A DNA stretch of 64,000 nt from Anaerobacillus sp. CMMVII (lineage in GTDB: Bacteria; Bacillota; Bacilli; Bacillales; Anaerobacillaceae): positions 522,197 through 586,196 of the forward strand of contig NZ_JACEHK010000002.1 of assembly GCF_025377685.1 (NCBI RefSeq), written 5' to 3'. The position numbers and the translations under genes are program-made. Positions 1 through 9,228 of the stretch are shown piece after piece (the stretch's first letter is position 1; each line of letters begins with the position of its first letter). The notes beneath the pieces were generated by a model. The model did no database searches, was not told the DNA's origin, and saw only the letters and a program-made list of their open reading frames with translations.

Positions 1-52
1 GTATCGTTATAATTGTTTAGAATACATAATATTTAGTAGGGGGTTTTTACAT

Positions 53-1129
53 ATGGATGAGACATTAATGATGCTAAAAGCATTAACAGATGCAAATGGA
101 ATTCCTGGAAATGAAAAGGAACCACGTGATGTTATGAAAAAGTATATTGAACCATTTGCCGATGAAGTTACCCAAGATCACCTTGGTAGTTTGATTGCCA
201 AAAAAACTGGGACTTCAGCCGAGCCTAAAATTATGGTAGCAGGTCACTTAGATGAAATCGGTTTTATGGTAACGAGTATTGATGATAAGGGATTTGTTCG
301 CTTCCAAACAGTTGGTGGTTGGTGGGGACAGGTAATGTTAGCACAGCGAGTGACAATTATGACTCGCAATGGATATGTTCCTGGAGTAATTGGTTCAAAA
401 CCACCACATATTTTACCTCCGGAAGCACGCAAAAAACCAGTTGAAATTAAAGATATGTTTATTGATATCGGAGCTTCAAGTAAAGAAGAAGCAATGGAAT
501 TTGGTCTTCGTCCAGGAGATGCAATTGTTCCTGTTTGTGAATTCACCGTAATGAAAAACGAGAAAATGTTAATGGCCAAAGCATGGGATAATCGTATCGG
601 ATGTGCAATTGCTATTGAAGTTCTTCGACAGTTAAAGGATGTAGATCATCCTAACACAGTCTATGGTGTAGGCACAGTGCAAGAAGAAGTTGGTCTTCGT
701 GGTGCCCGTACATCTGCTAACTTTATTCAACCAGACATTGGCTTTGCTGTAGATGTAGGTATTGCTGGGGATACACCAGGAGTTACCGACAAGGAAGCAT
801 TAGCAAAAATGGGTAATGGGCCACAGATTATTATGTATGATGCTTCAATGGTATCTCATAAAGGGCTACGCGATTTTGTTACTGATACTGCTGATGCTGC
901 AGGAATCCCATACCAATTTGATTATGTAGCAGGTGGTGGAACAGATGCAGGTGCAATTCACCTAACTGCAAATGGTGCTCCAGCCCTAGCGATTACAATT
1001 GCAACACGCTATATCCATAGTCACGCTGCAATGTTACACAGAGATGACTTTGAGAACGCTGTAAAGTTAATTGTGGAAGTAATTAAGAAATTAGATAAGG
1101 ACACAGTGGCGAAGATTACATTTGATTAA
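53..1129 (+). CDS. ysdC: M42 family metallo-aminopeptidase (YsdC-like)
   Basis: This 358-residue protein looks like a cytosolic M42 (glutamyl aminopeptidase / endoglucanase-like) di-metal peptidase that trims peptides from the N terminus. Visible metal-site motifs are AGHLDEIGF (His65, Asp67), AWDNR (Asp179), [10 protein letters not shown] (Glu211, Glu212), FAVDVG (Asp234) and RYIHSH (about 320-324), in the usual order. Length matches the family (about 360). The ATG at 53 follows a G-rich ribosome binding site at 37-41. It is monocistronic here and ends before a strong hairpin terminator. The family is certain; the in vivo substrate is not known. Confidence 0.93.
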   Translation: MDETLMMLKALTDANGIPGNEKEPRDVMKKYIEPFADEVTQDHLGSLIAKKTGTSAEPKIMVAGHLDEIGFMVTSIDDKGFVRFQTVGGWWGQVMLAQRVTIMTRNGYVPGVIGSKPPHILPPEARKKPVEIKDMFIDIGASSKEEAMEFGLRPGDAIVPVCEFTVMKNEKMLMAKAWDNRIGCAIAIEVLRQLKDVDHPNTVYGVGTVQEEVGLRGARTSANFIQPDIGFAVDVGIAGDTPGVTDKEALAKMGNGPQIIMYDASMVSHKGLRDFVTDTADAAGIPYQFDYVAGGGTDAGAIHLTANGAPALAITIATRYIHSHAAMLHRDDFENAVKLIVEVIKKLDKDTVAKITFD

Positions 1130-1136
1130 TAGGTGA

Positions 1137-1204
1137 GTGAATTTCATCATTACCTTAATCGAGCTAAGAACTTAGTAGCGATAATAATAAATTATGAAAT
1201 TCAC
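1137..1204. repeat. 68-base hairpin repeat, GATATAGCTCGATTAAGG family (copy 1)
   Basis: The ends are a perfect 11-base inverted repeat (GTGAATTTCAT and ATGAAATTCAC), with inner stems ATCG/CGAT and CTAAG/CTTAG. The arm reading CCTTAATCGAGCTAAG in reverse complement recurs near 48008-48040 and, degenerate, near 52904-52935. This makes it a dispersed palindromic element lying just after a stop codon. Confidence 0.7.
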
Positions 1205-1215
1205 TGAGGTATACT

Positions 1216-1247
1216 AAAAAAACGTTCAAGTGAGCGTTTTTTTTTAG
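1216..1247 (+). terminator. Rho-independent terminator after ysdC
   Basis: Stem ACGTTC / GAGCGT with an AAGT loop, extended by A-run/T-run pairing, followed by nine T residues. Confidence 0.85.
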
Positions 1248-1355
1248 CTTCTATGGAGAGTTAGATAATAAGTGAAAAAATCTTACAAAATGACTGATAG
1301 ATATTCATAGCGCATTTAAAATAAAAATACTATCCAAGATTGGGGCGGTGCTGAT

Positions 1356-1492
1356 ATGAAAAAGATGCTGTGAAGTTAGCTACAGAAATTGTTCGCCTCG
1401 ATCTTATGAGAGATGAATTATTAGAGGAATTGATAGTTCTAGCTGGAAATGAGGCTTTTGAGCTATTAAGAAAAATACAAAATAGTCAATGA
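1356..1492 (+). CDS. Small conserved-looking protein, about 45 aa, one-base frameshift near the start
   Basis: A strong ribosome binding site (GGGGCGGTG, 1343-1351) precedes ATG at 1356, but that frame stops after five codons. The frame open from 1370 (GTG) to TGA at 1492 encodes a charged, leucine-rich helical peptide containing ATEIVRLDLMRDELLEELI. Adding one A to the A-run at 1359-1363 joins the ribosome binding site and ATG to that frame and gives a 45-residue product. The same kind of homopolymer indel breaks many other genes here, so I read it as one gene. I do not recognise its function. Confidence 0.55.
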
Positions 1493-1513
1493 GTGTGTTG
1501 TGTAACAATAATC

Positions 1514-1549
1514 TAAGAAAAAGCGATCCATTATGGACCGCTTTTTCTT
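1514..1549 (-). terminator. Terminator of sspI (possibly bidirectional)
   Basis: Hairpin AGAAAAAGCG / CGCTTTTTCT with inner TCC/GGA pairing. The A- and T-rich flanks could serve both strands. Confidence 0.8.
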
Positions 1550-1758
1550 TACCTTTGTAAACCTTGAGAGATTGATGAAATTACTTGTTGTCTGCTTTGT
1601 TCATCTGCTTGTCTCCAGTATACTTCAAAAAGTACACCTAAACCTGGAAGCATTTTCTCTTCGCCACTTTGCATGGCATCATCAATTGTTGCTTTTACAT
1701 CGTCTTCAGTACTATTAGCGACATTTGCTAAAATTGCACCACGTAAATTAAATCCCAT
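1549..1758 (-). CDS. sspI: Small acid-soluble spore protein SspI
   Basis: A 69-residue protein with the SspI signature SGEEKMLPGLGVLFEV (about 31-46) and an N-terminal NLRGAILANV segment. SspI is a minor spore-core protein made in the forespore late in sporulation in Bacillus. The ATG is preceded by AAAGGAG at good spacing. Its position next to a SpoU methyltransferase and pheST matches the B. subtilis order. It is direct evidence that the host forms endospores. Confidence 0.93.
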   Translation of the reverse strand: MGFNLRGAILANVANSTEDDVKATIDDAMQSGEEKMLPGLGVLFEVYWRQADEQSRQQVISSISQGLQR

Positions 1759-1848
1759 TGTTGGCCACTCCTTTTATGGTAAAATAAAAAAATAATCAGA
1801 GCCAATTGGCAGTTCTGTTATAGTATGACAACAATTGGACGAAAATAT

Positions 1849-1951
1849 TTATAGTTTATAGTTTAGAGTGTAAAGTTTATAGTTTTTTTTAGTGCTTACT
1901 TCGAAGCTTCATTTACACACTCTACACTCTAAACTCTACACTTTAAACTAA
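1849..1951. repeat. Heptad palindrome repeat (copy 1)
   Basis: The left arm is built of heptads such as GTTTAGA and GTGTAAA, the centre reads GCTTACTTCGAAGCTTC, and the right arm has heptads of type CTCTACA, CTCTAAA and CTTTAAA. The arms are mutually complementary. The element ends 8 bases before the ribosome binding site region of the next gene. Confidence 0.8.
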
Positions 1952-1966
1952 AAAAAGGGGTTTACC

Positions 1967-2728
1967 ATGGAACGGATTGACTCAATAAAAAACGTTAGAA
2001 TTAAAAATGCTAAAAAGTTACATACTCGTAAAGGGAGAGAAAAGCTAGGAAGTTTCCTAATTGAAGGAGAACACTTAGTAGAAGAAGCGTTAAAATGGAA
2101 AGTTATTATTAATGAGATCTATGTGGAAGAAAAATTTCGCATTCCTTCAAGTTGGGACATAAATAATGTACCTGTTTATCTTGTAAATGATAATATCATG
2201 AAAGAAATTTGCGAAACAGAAACTCCTCAAGGGATTGTCGCGGTTTGTGAGTTAATAGGACGAAAACCATTACAACCTGAAGAAAATGGAAAGTATCTTT
2301 TGATTGATCAAATTCAAGATCCAGGAAACTTAGGGACTATTATTAGAACAGCAGACAGTGTCGGATTGTCTGGTGTGATTTTAGGTAATGGGACGGTTGA
2401 TATATACAATAGTAAAGTCCTGCGTTCAACTCAGGGCTCATTGTTTCACTTACCGGTCGTAAAAGCAGAGTTGGATGATTGGATAGAAAAGCTTAAAGCA
2501 GCAAACATTCCTGTTTACGGTACGGCATTAGATGAAAGAGCAAAAGCTTATAATGAGGTATCAGGGCAACAAAGCTTTGCTCTTATCGTAGGTAATGAAG
2601 GTAGTGGTGTTTCAAAGGATCTGCTAGCACGTACCAATGAAAATCTGTATATTCCTAGTTATGGGCATGCAGAATCACTAAACGTCTCTGTTGCTACTGG
2701 CATTCTACTGTACCATTTAAGAAAATAA
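1967..2728 (+). CDS. ysgA: SpoU/TrmH family RNA 2'-O-methyltransferase (YsgA-like)
   Basis: A 253-residue SPOUT-fold methyltransferase. An N-terminal substrate-binding part (about 1-100, with LIEGEHLVEEAL) precedes the catalytic domain with the three SpoU motifs: NLGTIIRTADS (about 122-132), IVGNEGSGVSKDL (about 207-219) and SLNVSVATGILLYHL (C-terminal), which form the SAM-binding knot. The ATG follows an AAAAGGGG site. Like RlmB and TsnR relatives it should methylate a ribose in rRNA or tRNA; the target is not deducible. Location upstream of pheS equals that of B. subtilis ysgA. Confidence 0.9.
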   Translation: MERIDSIKNVRIKNAKKLHTRKGREKLGSFLIEGEHLVEEALKWKVIINEIYVEEKFRIPSSWDINNVPVYLVNDNIMKEICETETPQGIVAVCELIGRKPLQPEENGKYLLIDQIQDPGNLGTIIRTADSVGLSGVILGNGTVDIYNSKVLRSTQGSLFHLPVVKAELDDWIEKLKAANIPVYGTALDERAKAYNEVSGQQSFALIVGNEGSGVSKDLLARTNENLYIPSYGHAESLNVSVATGILLYHLRK

Positions 2729-2742
2729 ACCATAAAAGAGAT

Positions 2743-2771
2743 TTGCCTTCTTTATAAAAATAAATTATAAT
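2743..2771 (+). promoter_or_regulatory. Sigma-A promoter of the pheST T-box leader
   Basis: TTGCCT, a 17-base spacer and TATAAT, about 25 bases before the start of the T-box leader. Confidence 0.75.
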
Positions 2772-2794
2772 TGAAAACGAATTTCATATTAGAA

Positions 2795-3040
2795 AGACTG
2801 AGAAAGAGAGTAGTAAGTTGCCATTCGTCATACAGGGATGAGACGCCTTAGACTGGAAGCGTTTCAATGATAGAAGCAATTGAATTCACTCTGGAGTCGG
2901 CACCGGAACGTAAGAGTATTCTTATTAAGGTTGCATCGGTCAAAGACCGTTATCAAGTTTGAGTGAACGTTTCATTTGATTCGTTAATTAGGGTGGTACC
3001 GCGAAGCTTTTCGTCCCTGTTGGGATGAAGGCTTTTTTTA
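2795..3040 (+). promoter_or_regulatory. T-box leader, phenylalanine-specific (pheST)
   Basis: The T-box sequence AGGGTGGTACCGCG lies at 2990-3003. It is followed by a terminator stem (AGCTTTTCGTCCC with GGGATGAAGGCT) and seven T residues. In the stem I region, GAATTCACTC carries the specifier TTC at 2885-2887 (Phe). Uncharged tRNA-Phe pairing should favour the antiterminator and let pheS be read. Confidence 0.93.
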
Positions 3041-3094
3041 TTTACATATAAATGTCTAGCGCAAGTTTGCGCTTTCTAAAAAGGAGGAAAAAAA

Positions 3095-4129
3095 ATGCAA
3101 GATCGTTTAAAGGAGCTGCAACAAGAAGCATTAAACCAAATTGAAGCAGCAGGATCATTAAAAGAATTGCAAGATGTAAAAGTAGCATACCTTGGAAAAA
3201 AAGGCCCTATTACGGAAGTTTTAAGAGGGATGGGAAAGCTTTCTGAAGAAGAGCGTCCTATCATTGGTCAATTAGCTAATGATGTTCGTGGGGCAATTGC
3301 GAACAAACTTGAAGACAAGGTGGCCAAGCTTGAGGAGCTTGAGGTAGAAAAGAAGCTTGCAAATGAAAGTATTGATGTTACCCTTCCAGGTAGACCGGCA
3401 CAAGTAGGTTCGAGTCATCCATTAACCGCAGTTGTAGAAACAATTGAAGATATTTTTATTGGCATGGGTTTTTCAGTAGCTGAAGGTCCTGAAGTTGAAA
3501 CCGATTATTATAACTTCGAAGCCCTAAACTTGCCGAAGGATCACCCTGCTCGTGATATGCAAGATTCATTTTATATTACGGAGGATATACTCCTTCGAAC
3601 TCATACATCACCAGTTCAAGCGAGAACTATGGAAAAGTATAATGGCCAGGGTCCAGTAAAAATCATTTGCCCAGGAAAAGTTTTCAGGCGTGATGATGAT
3701 GACGCGACACATTCACATCAATTTATGCAAGTAGAAGGACTATACATTGATGAAAATGTTCGAATGAGTGATTTAAAAGGTGTACTTTTAGAGTTTGCCA
3801 AGAAATTTTTTGGCCCCAACCAAAAAATTCGTTTACGTCCAAGCTTTTTCCCATTTACGGAGCCATCTGTAGAAGTTGATATATCGTGTGTTATCTGTAA
3901 TGGTGATGGATGCCGCATCTGTAAAGAAACAGGTTGGATTGAAGTACTAGGTGCTGGTATGGTTCATCCACGTGTCCTAGAAATGGGTGGTTTTGATCCA
4001 AAGAAATACTCAGGCTTTGCTTTTGGTATGGGTGTTGAACGGTTAGCCATGTTAAAGTATGGAATTGATGATATTCGTCATTTTTACCTAAACGATAAGC
4101 GTTTTATCGAACAATTTAAACGAGCGTAA
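3095..4129 (+). CDS. pheS: Phenylalanyl-tRNA synthetase alpha subunit
   Basis: This 344-residue class IIc aminoacyl-tRNA synthetase subunit attaches phenylalanine to tRNA-Phe as an alpha2beta2 enzyme with PheT. An N-terminal coiled coil (about 1-90) binds tRNA. The catalytic core shows motif 2 around [18 protein letters not shown] (about 199-216) and motif 3 [18 protein letters not shown] near the C terminus. The ATG is preceded by AAGGAGG. It lies directly after its T-box leader and 88 bases before pheT. Intact. Confidence 0.97.
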   Translation: MQDRLKELQQEALNQIEAAGSLKELQDVKVAYLGKKGPITEVLRGMGKLSEEERPIIGQLANDVRGAIANKLEDKVAKLEELEVEKKLANESIDVTLPGRPAQVGSSHPLTAVVETIEDIFIGMGFSVAEGPEVETDYYNFEALNLPKDHPARDMQDSFYITEDILLRTHTSPVQARTMEKYNGQGPVKIICPGKVFRRDDDDATHSHQFMQVEGLYIDENVRMSDLKGVLLEFAKKFFGPNQKIRLRPSFFPFTEPSVEVDISCVICNGDGCRICKETGWIEVLGAGMVHPRVLEMGGFDPKKYSGFAFGMGVERLAMLKYGIDDIRHFYLNDKRFIEQFKRA

Positions 4130-4143
4130 ATAATAAGTATAAA

Positions 4144-4165
4144 TAATTTGAAATTTGAAATTTGA
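4144..4165. repeat. Short heptamer tandem repeat AATTTGA x3
   Basis: Three consecutive AATTTGA units lie in the pheS-pheT spacer. The 7-base period matches that of the longer heptad palindromes elsewhere in the window. Confidence 0.55.
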
Positions 4166-4217
4166 AAGGTGTCCATTTCCGAGCGCTATGCACTTTTCTA
4201 ACAAGGAGGAAACAAGA

Positions 4218-6643
4218 GTGTTAGTATCTTTTAATTGGCTTAAGGATTATGTCCAACTTAGTGACATTACAGCTGTAGATTTAGCTGAGCGCTTAACAAG
4301 AAGCGGTGTAGCTGTTGATATTGTACATCAACTTAATAAAGGGGTATCCAACGTTGTTGTAGGTCATGTTGTTTCAAGAGAACAACATCCAGATGCTGAT
4401 AAATTAAGTCTGTGTCAAGTAGACATTGGTGAAGAAGAGCTTGTCCAAATCGTTTGTGGAGCGAAAAACGTTGCTCAAGATCAGAAGGTAGCAGTTGCTA
4501 AAGTGGGTGCAGTCCTTCCAGGAAACTTTAAAATTAAAAAAGCAAAACTTCGTGGACAAGCATCTCACGGTATGATTTGTTCTTTGCAAGAACTAGGCGT
4601 GGAAACAAAGTTCGTTCCAAAAGAAGTTTCAGAAGGGATTTTTGTTTTTCCGCAACAGGCTGAGATTGGTAAAGATGCGTTAGACTACTTAAATTTGCAT
4701 GATGAAGTGCTAGAACTTGATTTAACACCAAATCGCGCGGACTGTTTAAATATGATTGGTGTTGCTTATGAAGTTGGAGCGATATTGAGCAGGGAAGTGA
4801 CGATTCCAATTGCGAAAATAACAAATTGTAGCGACCATGTTTCAGATTATATACAAGTAAAGTTGAAGCTCCTCTTGATAACCCCCTCTATCGGGCAATG
4901 GTGATAAAGGATATAAAAGTTGGGCCTTCGCCGTTATGGTTACAAAATCGTTTAATGGCTTCAGGTATTCGTCCAATTAGCAATGTTGTTGACATTACGA
5001 ATTATGTTCTATTAGAGTATGGACAGCCATTACATGCATTTGACTATGATCGCTTTGGTTCAAAAGAAGTAGTTGTCCGTCGTGCAACAGAAGGGGAAGA
5101 AATCATTACATTAGATGATACAACCCGTAAGCTATCAAAAGAACATCTTGTCATTACCAATGGGATTGAGCCTGTGGCTGTTGCAGGAGTAATGGGAGGA
5201 GCAAAGTCTGAAGTACAGAACGATACAACGACAATCCTACTTGAAGCAGCATATTTTAAAGGAACAACCGTTAGAAAGGCTTCTAAAGATTTAGGTTTAC
5301 GTAGTGATTCAAGTGTTCGTTACGAAAAAGGGATCGATCCAAATCGGGTCGCTTTAGCTGCTGAACGTGCTGCACAACTTATTTGTGAGTTTGCAGAGGG
5401 GACAATTGTTGAAGGGTGTGTAGAAGTCAGTGATCTTGATGTTAAACCGCTACAGGTAGATATCACAGTTGAAAAAATTAATCGTTCGCTAGGGACGGAG
5501 TTAACAGTTGATGTGGTAGCACAAATCTTCAAGCGACTTCAATTCCTATTTTCAAAGAATGATGACCAATTTACTGTTTATGTTCCAACAAGGAGACCTG
5601 ATATTACAATTGAAGCTGACCTGATCGAAGAAGTTGCTAGACTTTATGGCTACGATGAAATTCCAACAACGTTACCAGTTGGTCTAACTAGTGCAGGAGC
5701 ACTAACTCCGTATCAAGTACGTCGTCGTAAAGTACGCCGTTATTTAGAAAGTGCTGGTTTAAATCAAGCTATAACGTATTCCTTAACTAGCCAAAAGAAA
5801 GCAAATAGCTATACTGAAGATTTAGGTAATATAACGCCAATTCGTTTAGCGATGCCAATGAGTGAGGACCGCAGTACATTACGAACAAGCTTAATTCCAC
5901 ATGTTTTGGATATTATTCAGTATAATCATAACCGTAAACTTGATGATGTTGCGATTTATGAAGTTGGTTCTATCTTCTTAACTGAACAAAATGAGCTAAG
6001 TAATCAACCGCAAGAAAAGGAAATGGTGGCTGGTGCTCTAACTGGTACTTGGCATAGTCACCTTTGGCAGGGTGAGAAAAAGAAGGGTGATTTCTTCGTT
6101 GTAAAAGGAGTTTTAGAAGGGTTATTTGATCAGCTAGGTGTCATTGAAAATATTCGTTATGAGACTGCTAAAAAAGGTGGATTTCATCCAGGAAGAACTG
6201 CAGCGATTACCTTAGCAGGTAAAGAGGTTGGCTTTGTAGGTCAAATACATCCTACACTTCAAAAAGAGCTAGATATAAATGAAACATTTGTCTTCCAAGT
6301 AGATTTAGAAGCAATCTTTGCTTATGAGGAAAAAGAAGTATTTTATGAAGAAATCCCTAAATTTCCAGCGATTTCTAGAGATATCGCGTTAGTAGTACAG
6401 GACACAACTCAAGCACAAGCAGTAAAAGATGTGATTGGCGAATTTGGTGGTACTTTATTAAAGTCAGTCCAACTGTTTGACTTATATCAAGGTGACAAAA
6501 TAGAGCCAGGTTTAAAATCATTAGCATTTTCTCTAACATACTTCGACCCAAGCAAGACTCTTACTGACGAAGAAGTAACAAAAGTGCATAACCAAGTTTT
6601 AGATGGATTAAAAGAAAAATTAGGTGTAACACTTAGAGCATAA
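4218..6643 (+). CDS. pheT: Phenylalanyl-tRNA synthetase beta subunit, one frameshift
   Basis: The beta subunit carries tRNA binding and editing. Visible parts are the N-terminal OB/tRNA-binding domain ([38 protein letters not shown]), the B3/B4 editing region ([46 protein letters not shown]), B5 ([21 protein letters not shown]) and the C-terminal anticodon-binding FDX domain. The GTG at 4218 follows AAGGAGG. The frame breaks at 4859-4861, where AAA should be AAAA; restoring one A gives 808 residues, normal for the family. An essential gene with a single homopolymer loss is most simply a sequence error. Confidence 0.93.
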
Positions 6644-6671
6644 ATGAAAGACGGAGGGACTTAACCTTCGG

Positions 6672-6708
6672 CAGGCTGTTGAGAATTTTCAACGGCCTGT
6701 TTTTTTAT
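6672..6708 (+). terminator. Terminator after pheT
   Basis: CAGGC/GCCTG and GTTGA/TTCAAC stems around a short loop, then seven T residues. Confidence 0.85.
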
Positions 6709-7105
6709 TGCCAGGAAATTATAAGTTTTTTTGCCTGTGGATAAGTTTAATTATAGTAATAGTCTAGCTCCAAGACACATCAATGAAGTTACTTCATTGC
6801 AGGTTTTGCGACGAGTAAACGTAGTGACGCAGGAGCACCGCCCAGTTCCAAAGAAAGTTCACTTTCATCGATAAATAAGATAAATATTTGTTGTATCATT
6901 AGATAAAGGAAAGTGAACTTTCAAAGCAAAATCAAATTTAGGGTATCACCTCGAGGTCAAATAACCTTGTTCATTAAATGCTGCCTCTGTGGTCCAGTAG
7001 GTCCTCGAGGCAAAGCTGCAAGTAGTAACTCTAGAAGTAACGCACGTTGTGAACGAGGTCAGTAGCTTTTGTCGGGGCTAAAATGGGCGCTTGCGCTTTT
7101 CTTTA
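6708..7105. repeat. Interspersed GCGCCC-TCGAGG repeat (copy 1) with a second repeat inside
   Basis: It begins with the flank GGAAATTATAAG...GGATAAGTTTAATTATAG and GTCTAGCTCC, and ends with GGGCGCTTGCGCTTTTCT. The part from CCTCGAGGTCAAATAACC onward is nearly identical to 30508-30661. Relative to that copy, about 100 extra bases lie at 6854-6955. This repeat fills the gap between pheT and the next gene. Confidence 0.8.
6854..6955. repeat. Nested GAAAGTTCACTTTC palindromic repeat
   Basis: AAAGAAAGTTCACTTTC at the left pairs with GGAAAGTGAACTTTC at 6909-6923. The same palindromic arms occur in the 105-base tandem array at 39096-39328. It sits exactly where the host repeat is expected to run from CCCAGTTCC into CCTCGAGG. 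Confidence 0.65.
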
Positions 7106-7166
7106 GACCTTTAGAAAAATTGTGGACTTGCCTATTTTTTTGTATATTTATATAGGGGGGATCAAA

Positions 7167-7592
7167 ATGTATTCAATTTCTGGGATTGTACGCTTAAAAA
7201 AAGTAGATTATTGTGTTTGGCATGTTGTTTTTCAAATGGATCAGCAGCCACAAGAATATGCAACTGACTTTCTTTATTTATTAAAAGAAAAAAAGTGGGT
7301 AATAAATTCTCTTGTTACTCATGAATTATCAAGCTTAATGCAGGGGCATTCTTGTATCTATTGTGGTGAAACAAAAATTGCTTGTTTTGTTGCTAGCAAA
7401 GAATTTGAGCTGATTAAGCAAGGAATAATTAATAATCGGCAATTCCTAAGCCAAGTGAGTGCAGATATTGATTTAAAGCCAGAAGAGATTTCCTTAGATC
7501 TCCATGTCGTTAATAATAAATCAAAGTGGCAGGAGTTAGCGGAGGAAAATCGTTTTTATGGGAACCTACTGCGCATAAAAAAACGCCAATAA
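7167..7592 (+). CDS. Hypothetical protein with a CxxC motif
   Basis: A 141-residue soluble protein with no family I recognise. The ATG at 7167 follows AGGGGGG at 6-7 bases; the frame is open further upstream to 7122 but without a better start. One CIYCGETK motif (about residues 57-64) could bind a metal or be redox active. The first part is rich in beta-forming residues (MYSISGIVRLKKVDYCVWHVVF) and the rest is mixed alpha/beta. B. subtilis has no gene here between pheT and rnhC, so it is an accessory gene in this lineage. It ends at a terminator shared with convergent rnhC. Confidence 0.7.
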   Translation: MYSISGIVRLKKVDYCVWHVVFQMDQQPQEYATDFLYLLKEKKWVINSLVTHELSSLMQGHSCIYCGETKIACFVASKEFELIKQGIINNRQFLSQVSADIDLKPEEISLDLHVVNNKSKWQELAEENRFYGNLLRIKKRQ

Positions 7593-7632
7593 AAAAACTC
7601 CTAAAGCTTATCAACGCTTTAGGAGTTTTTTT
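7590..7632. terminator. Bidirectional terminator between the 7167 gene and rnhC
   Basis: AAAAAAACTCCTAAAGC and its complement GCTTTAGGAGTTTTTTT flank a short loop. The right arm overlaps the last codons of rnhC. Confidence 0.9.
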
Positions 7633-8555
7633 GCTTTTTCTGTATTAGCAAAATGTACTTTGCAAAATTTTGATAGAGCTTCGAGACCGTGTGTTTCAAT
7701 CAGCTTTGCAGCAGCTTTATCTACATGTGGTCCCGCCCCTTTAGGTATTTCGAACCCTGCTTCAGCACTTAACTTATCCATCTCCCTGACAAAGGCATAT
7801 CTAGCAATGATTGAGGCAGCAGCAACTGATAAATGGAGGGATTCAGCTTTTGTTTGAAAGAAAATATTTTGTTCTTGGACTTTTTCTTTTTGATCAGCGA
7901 TGTAACGATAATAGATACCTCTCTCAACAAACTGGTCAATTAAGATCCCATCATATGGAGTTGCTCCTAGCTTCTTTTTTAAATGCAGTAACGCTTGATT
8001 ATGTAAGATCGCTTTGATTTTTCCTTGATTCATCCCTTTTGCTTGTAAAGAATTATATTTTTCATTAGGGAGGACGAGAAGGCTATATGGAATTTGTTTA
8101 ATTAGTTGTTTGGCGATTTTACAGATTTGCTCATCTTTCATTCCTTTGGAATCTTTTACACCTAGTTGAGTAAGTTCTTCAAAATTTTCTTTAGAAACAA
8201 AAGAAGCTACAACTGTAATAGGGCCGAAGTAATCACCAGTTCCAACTTCATCTGAGCCTAATAGTGACATATGTGAAAATTGAGTTTTGTTACTAGGAGT
8301 GTTTTCTTTCGTTGCCTTTTTTATAACTGTGGGCTGGACTTCATTCTTTGAGAATTTCTCCCAAATTTTTGCTTCCGCTTCGTGGTTCGCACCTTGAAAT
8401 AGTACTTTGCCCGATTTGTAAGCAGTAACAGAGCAATTCATAGGTTTAGCAGAAAAAATTGCCCCCGGCGGTAACTTTGTCGCTAATTCATCTTGATAAA
8501 ATTGCTTCATTTTTTCAATAACCTTACTATCTAGTAATAACACCCGCTGAGACAA
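7611..8555 (-). CDS. rnhC: Ribonuclease HIII
   Basis: A 314-residue type 2 RNase H that cuts the RNA strand of RNA-DNA hybrids. The N-terminal TBP-like substrate-binding domain (about 1-90) separates RNase HIII from RNase HII. The catalytic domain carries LLGSDEVGTGDYFGP (Asp102, Glu103) and SVAAASIIARYAFVREMD. The start is TTG at 8555, preceded by AAAAGGGG about 8 bases upstream. Convergent with the 7167 gene and divergent from zapA, as in B. subtilis. Intact. Confidence 0.95.
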   Translation of the reverse strand: MSQRVLLLDSKVIEKMKQFYQDELATKLPPGAIFSAKPMNCSVTAYKSGKVLFQGANHEAEAKIWEKFSKNEVQPTVIKKATKENTPSNKTQFSHMSLLGSDEVGTGDYFGPITVVASFVSKENFEELTQLGVKDSKGMKDEQICKIAKQLIKQIPYSLLVLPNEKYNSLQAKGMNQGKIKAILHNQALLHLKKKLGATPYDGILIDQFVERGIYYRYIADQKEKVQEQNIFFQTKAESLHLSVAAASIIARYAFVREMDKLSAEAGFEIPKGAGPHVDKAAAKLIETHGLEALSKFCKVHFANTEKAKKLLKR

Positions 8556-8570
8556 TATGAAAACCCCTTT

Positions 8571-8680
8571 TTTAGTGTAGAGTGTAAAGTGTAGAGTGTA
8601 GAGTGTAGAGTTGCTCTAGTAGTGCTTCGAAGCACCGCTCACAAACACTCTAAACTCTACACTTTAAACTATAAACTTTT
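8571..8680. repeat. Heptad palindrome repeat (copy 2)
   Basis: Five left-arm heptads of type GTGTAGA/GTGTAAA run toward the centre TGCTTCGAAGCA. Right-arm heptads are ACTCTAA, ACTCTAC, ACTTTAA, ACTATAA. It lies directly upstream of rnhC on the minus strand. Confidence 0.85.
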
Positions 8681-8731
8681 TCCAAATCTTTCTCAATTGT
8701 CATTCGATATATTTCCAATCTGGTCTGTTCG

Positions 8732-8740
8732 TGTTATGAT
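8732..8740 (+). promoter_or_regulatory. Extended -10 promoter candidate for zapA-cvpA
   Basis: TGTTATGAT has the TGn extension and a near-consensus -10. No good -35 is seen 17 bases upstream. Confidence 0.4.
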
Positions 8741-8828
8741 AGAACGTAGGTTTTTTGTTATGATAAATACATATGTTAATGGAAAAGGGATTGCATTTTT
8801 TAACAAATGAAGTAGGAGACTTGGCCGT

Positions 8829-8952
8829 CTAGTACCGGGCGTCAACTATTCTAGTTGGAGATGTTTACTCATGCTGGCAGGTAAAAAGCAAAGCTTTTTA
8901 CTAGGAGAAAATTTGCTTGTTGAAGCGAGCAGGCGCTCTCGCTTTTCTTTTA
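8829..8952. repeat. Interspersed GCGCCC-type repeat, degenerate (copy 2)
   Basis: It starts GTCTAGTACCGGGCGTC and ends GCAGGCGCTCTCGCTTTTCT, with the internal ATTTGCTTGT shared by other copies. It lies in the zapA leader and ends just before the ribosome binding site. Confidence 0.55.
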
Positions 8953-8964
8953 AGGAGGCTCGTT

Positions 8965-9225
8965 GTGGGAGAAGAAGTAGGTAAACGGCGAACAACAGTA
9001 AAGATTAATGGTCAAAACTATGTTATTGCTGGTAAAGCTGATGTAAGCCATATCCATGAAGTGGCTAATTTTGTTGATCAAAAAATGAAAGAAATGCGAA
9101 GAATAAACCCTTATTTAGATAAAACTCAGCTTGCAGTATTAACAGCGGTAAATATTAGCGACGAATTTTTACGGTTAAAAAAACAAATAGGACAAGAAAG
9201 TAAAAAGAAAGATGGGGAAAACTAA
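8965..9225 (+). CDS. zapA: Cell division protein ZapA
   Basis: An 86-residue ZapA-family protein that bundles FtsZ filaments at midcell. The globular N-terminal part carries TTVKINGQNYVIAG, followed by NPYLDKTQLAVLTAVNISDE, the hallmark of the family, and a lysine-rich C-terminal helix that should form the dimer coiled coil. I choose GTG at 8965, preceded by AAGGAGG, rather than the upstream in-frame ATG at 8917, because the upstream extension lies in repeat sequence and the length then fits B. subtilis ZapA. It is 3 bases from cvpA. Confidence 0.9.
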   Translation: MGEEVGKRRTTVKINGQNYVIAGKADVSHIHEVANFVDQKMKEMRRINPYLDKTQLAVLTAVNISDEFLRLKKQIGQESKKKDGEN

Positions 9226-9228
9226 AAC

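Noticed and set aside
8622..8810. 62-codon frame starting in the heptad repeat before zapA
   Set aside because: It lies in repeat and promoter sequence, has no ribosome binding site and overlaps the extended -10 element.
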